A DNA stretch of 64,000 bases. Source: Pseudoalteromonas haloplanktis ATCC 14393. GTDB taxonomy: Bacteria; Pseudomonadota; Gammaproteobacteria; Enterobacterales; Alteromonadaceae. The notes beneath the pieces were generated by a model. It was not told where the DNA came from, searched no databases, and was given only the letters and a program-made list of their open reading frames with translations. Positions 63,248-64,000 of this stretch are shown here, piece after piece (position 1 is the stretch's first letter; every line of letters starts with the position of its first letter). The stretch spans positions 248,001 through 312,000 of the forward strand of contig NZ_AHCA01000006.1 of NCBI RefSeq assembly GCF_000238355.1, read 5' to 3'. The translations under genes were made by a program, and so were the position numbers.

Positions 63248-63592
63248 TTAAAATTTATATTCTATTTCAATCACGCTCATCACGCCGTTTACGATGGTTT
63301 TCCACTCGCCGGTAAATTCTGCACCATAAGAAGCGGCGATTGTTTTACCTATTTTTTGAGCTTCATCATTGCTCCAAAGTGGGCCAGCTAATACTGTGGT
63401 TTTGAATGAGTTACTGCCAGTGTTTGTCACTTCAAGCTCAACTTCAACAACACTCATTTGACTCTCTACTACTGTATTCCATTGGCCTGTCCATTTACCT
63501 TGATGTGCTGCGGCAACGGCTGGGGCTTTTTCTTCAGCATCTTTTTGATCCCAAATAGGACCTGCTGGGATATTCACTTTAAATGTAGCCAT
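63248..63592 (-). CDS. Mannan-binding lectin homologous to Microcystis viridis lectin MVL
   Basis: The 114-residue protein consists of two tandem repeats of about 54 residues, each with AGP(I/L)W near its start, then a TG(Q/E)W strand and MSV(V/I)E. The sequence closely resembles, from memory, the cyanobacterial lectin MVL (MASYKVNIPAGPLWSNAEAQ at its start), which binds the Man-beta-GlcNAc core of high-mannose glycans and is known for HIV inhibition. There is no signal peptide, as in MVL. AAGGAG lies before the ATG. It lies just beyond the element's right boundary and is unusual outside cyanobacteria, so transfer is possible. Confidence 0.88.
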   Translation of the reverse strand: MATFKVNIPAGPIWDQKDAEEKAPAVAAAHQGKWTGQWNTVVESQMSVVEVELEVTNTGSNSFKTTVLAGPLWSNDEAQKIGKTIAASYGAEFTGEWKTIVNGVMSVIEIEYKF

Positions 63593-63984
63593 AAATTTCT
63601 CCTTAAATTGTTTATTTGAATAGATTGTGAGTTGCAGCTAAATGCTTTACTCGTCAAGGAGTATATGGGAAGTGCAGGCTTTTCTATTACACATCATTAC
63701 AGGCGGTTGGGGGAGCGATACGAGGCATTGGCAATAGCAGTAAGATTCTATTATGTCCGCAATGGCGTACCTTAAAGCACTGTTGTTACTGTGTGAATAA
63801 CAACGGTGCTTCTCTGCTTTGGTTGGATCGCAACATAACTCGCAGTGGTGTAATGCTGTGTAATGTTTTTTTTGTTAAATGCGTGTAAAGCTTAAGTTCA
63901 GTTTGTTACTCAACGTTTTTATAACTTTATTTGCTACTTCGTTGTTTACAGTCTCTTTGTTAGAAATTTAGAAAGGACATAGTG
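63593..63984. other. Gene-free stretch before the last partial gene
   Basis: A hairpin with a 13-bp stem and one G-U pair lies at 63776-63810 (AGCACTGTTGTTA with TAACAACGGTGCT); it has no clear T run. A G-rich GGGGGAGCGATACGAGG patch occurs near 63709-63725. No ORF or known element was recognised. Confidence 0.4.
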
Positions 63985-64000
63985 ATGAGTCATTTTTCTA
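63985..64000 (+). CDS. Start of a gene cut by the window edge
   Basis: ATG 63985 has GAAAGGA upstream at an ordinary distance. Only the first five codons (MSHFS) are inside the window, so no function can be given. Confidence 0.5.

Overview
The window looks like the chromosome of a marine gammaproteobacterium of the order Alteromonadales, most likely Pseudoalteromonas or a close relative. The evidence is gene content and order: rluD-pgeF-clpB, rpsP-rimM-trmD-rplS beside tyrA and pheA, motY divergent from rnt, an ssrA tag ending ..YSLAA, low GC, and type IV pilus and polar-flagellum genes. The genus is an inference; no database search was possible.

Bases 1-35907 and 62233-64000 are chromosomal backbone. 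In order they hold: two tandem PilY1-like pilus adhesin genes (the first cut by the window edge), a type IV pilin and two convergent FimT/GspH pseudopilins; glnB; bamD divergent from rluD-pgeF-clpB; an Aer-like chemoreceptor; gshA; a lytic transglycosylase lipoprotein; a small MscS channel; a CorC/HlyC-type membrane protein and YpjD, divergent from ffh; the rpsP-rimM-trmD-rplS operon; tyrA convergent with pheA, which has a Phe-rich leader peptide and attenuator; a PAS-GGDEF-EAL protein; a TyrP-like transporter with a TyrR box; an EamA exporter; motY and rnt; and ssrA (tmRNA). Past the right island boundary come a TauE/SafE-type permease, a homolog of the cyanobacterial mannan-binding lectin MVL, and the first codons of another gene.

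Bases 35908-62232 are a 26.3-kb integrated element. It sits in the 3' end of ssrA and is bounded by a perfect 29-bp direct repeat (35879-35907 and 62204-62232). It carries a tyrosine integrase, a likely excisionase, a Rep_3-type initiator preceded by degenerate 22-bp iterons and an AT-rich tract, and a Replic_Relax-like gene. It is therefore best read as an integrated plasmid-like element. Its cargo is a lipoprotein, several unknown small or membrane proteins, an uncharacterised two-gene operon, and a defence block. The block is hsdM-hsdS-DUF1016 nuclease-hsdR followed by an 1879-residue SF1 helicase with a C-terminal Vsr-like nuclease and a small acidic partner.

The most unusual structure is a GC-rich, apparently noncoding 0.5-kb tract (43886-44397) between the Replic_Relax-like gene and a small membrane protein gene. 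It is packed with about a dozen short hairpins. Seven have three-base loops of the form TNC on the plus strand, which are GNA triloops on the minus strand. GNA triloops make exceptionally stable DNA mini-hairpins, so this may be a single-strand origin, a transfer or priming site, or a structured RNA. Other points are a small-protein pair whose second member has ATA where ATG is expected, a mobile inverted-repeat family with two copies in the window, and a native ssrA terminator displaced 26 kb by the insertion.
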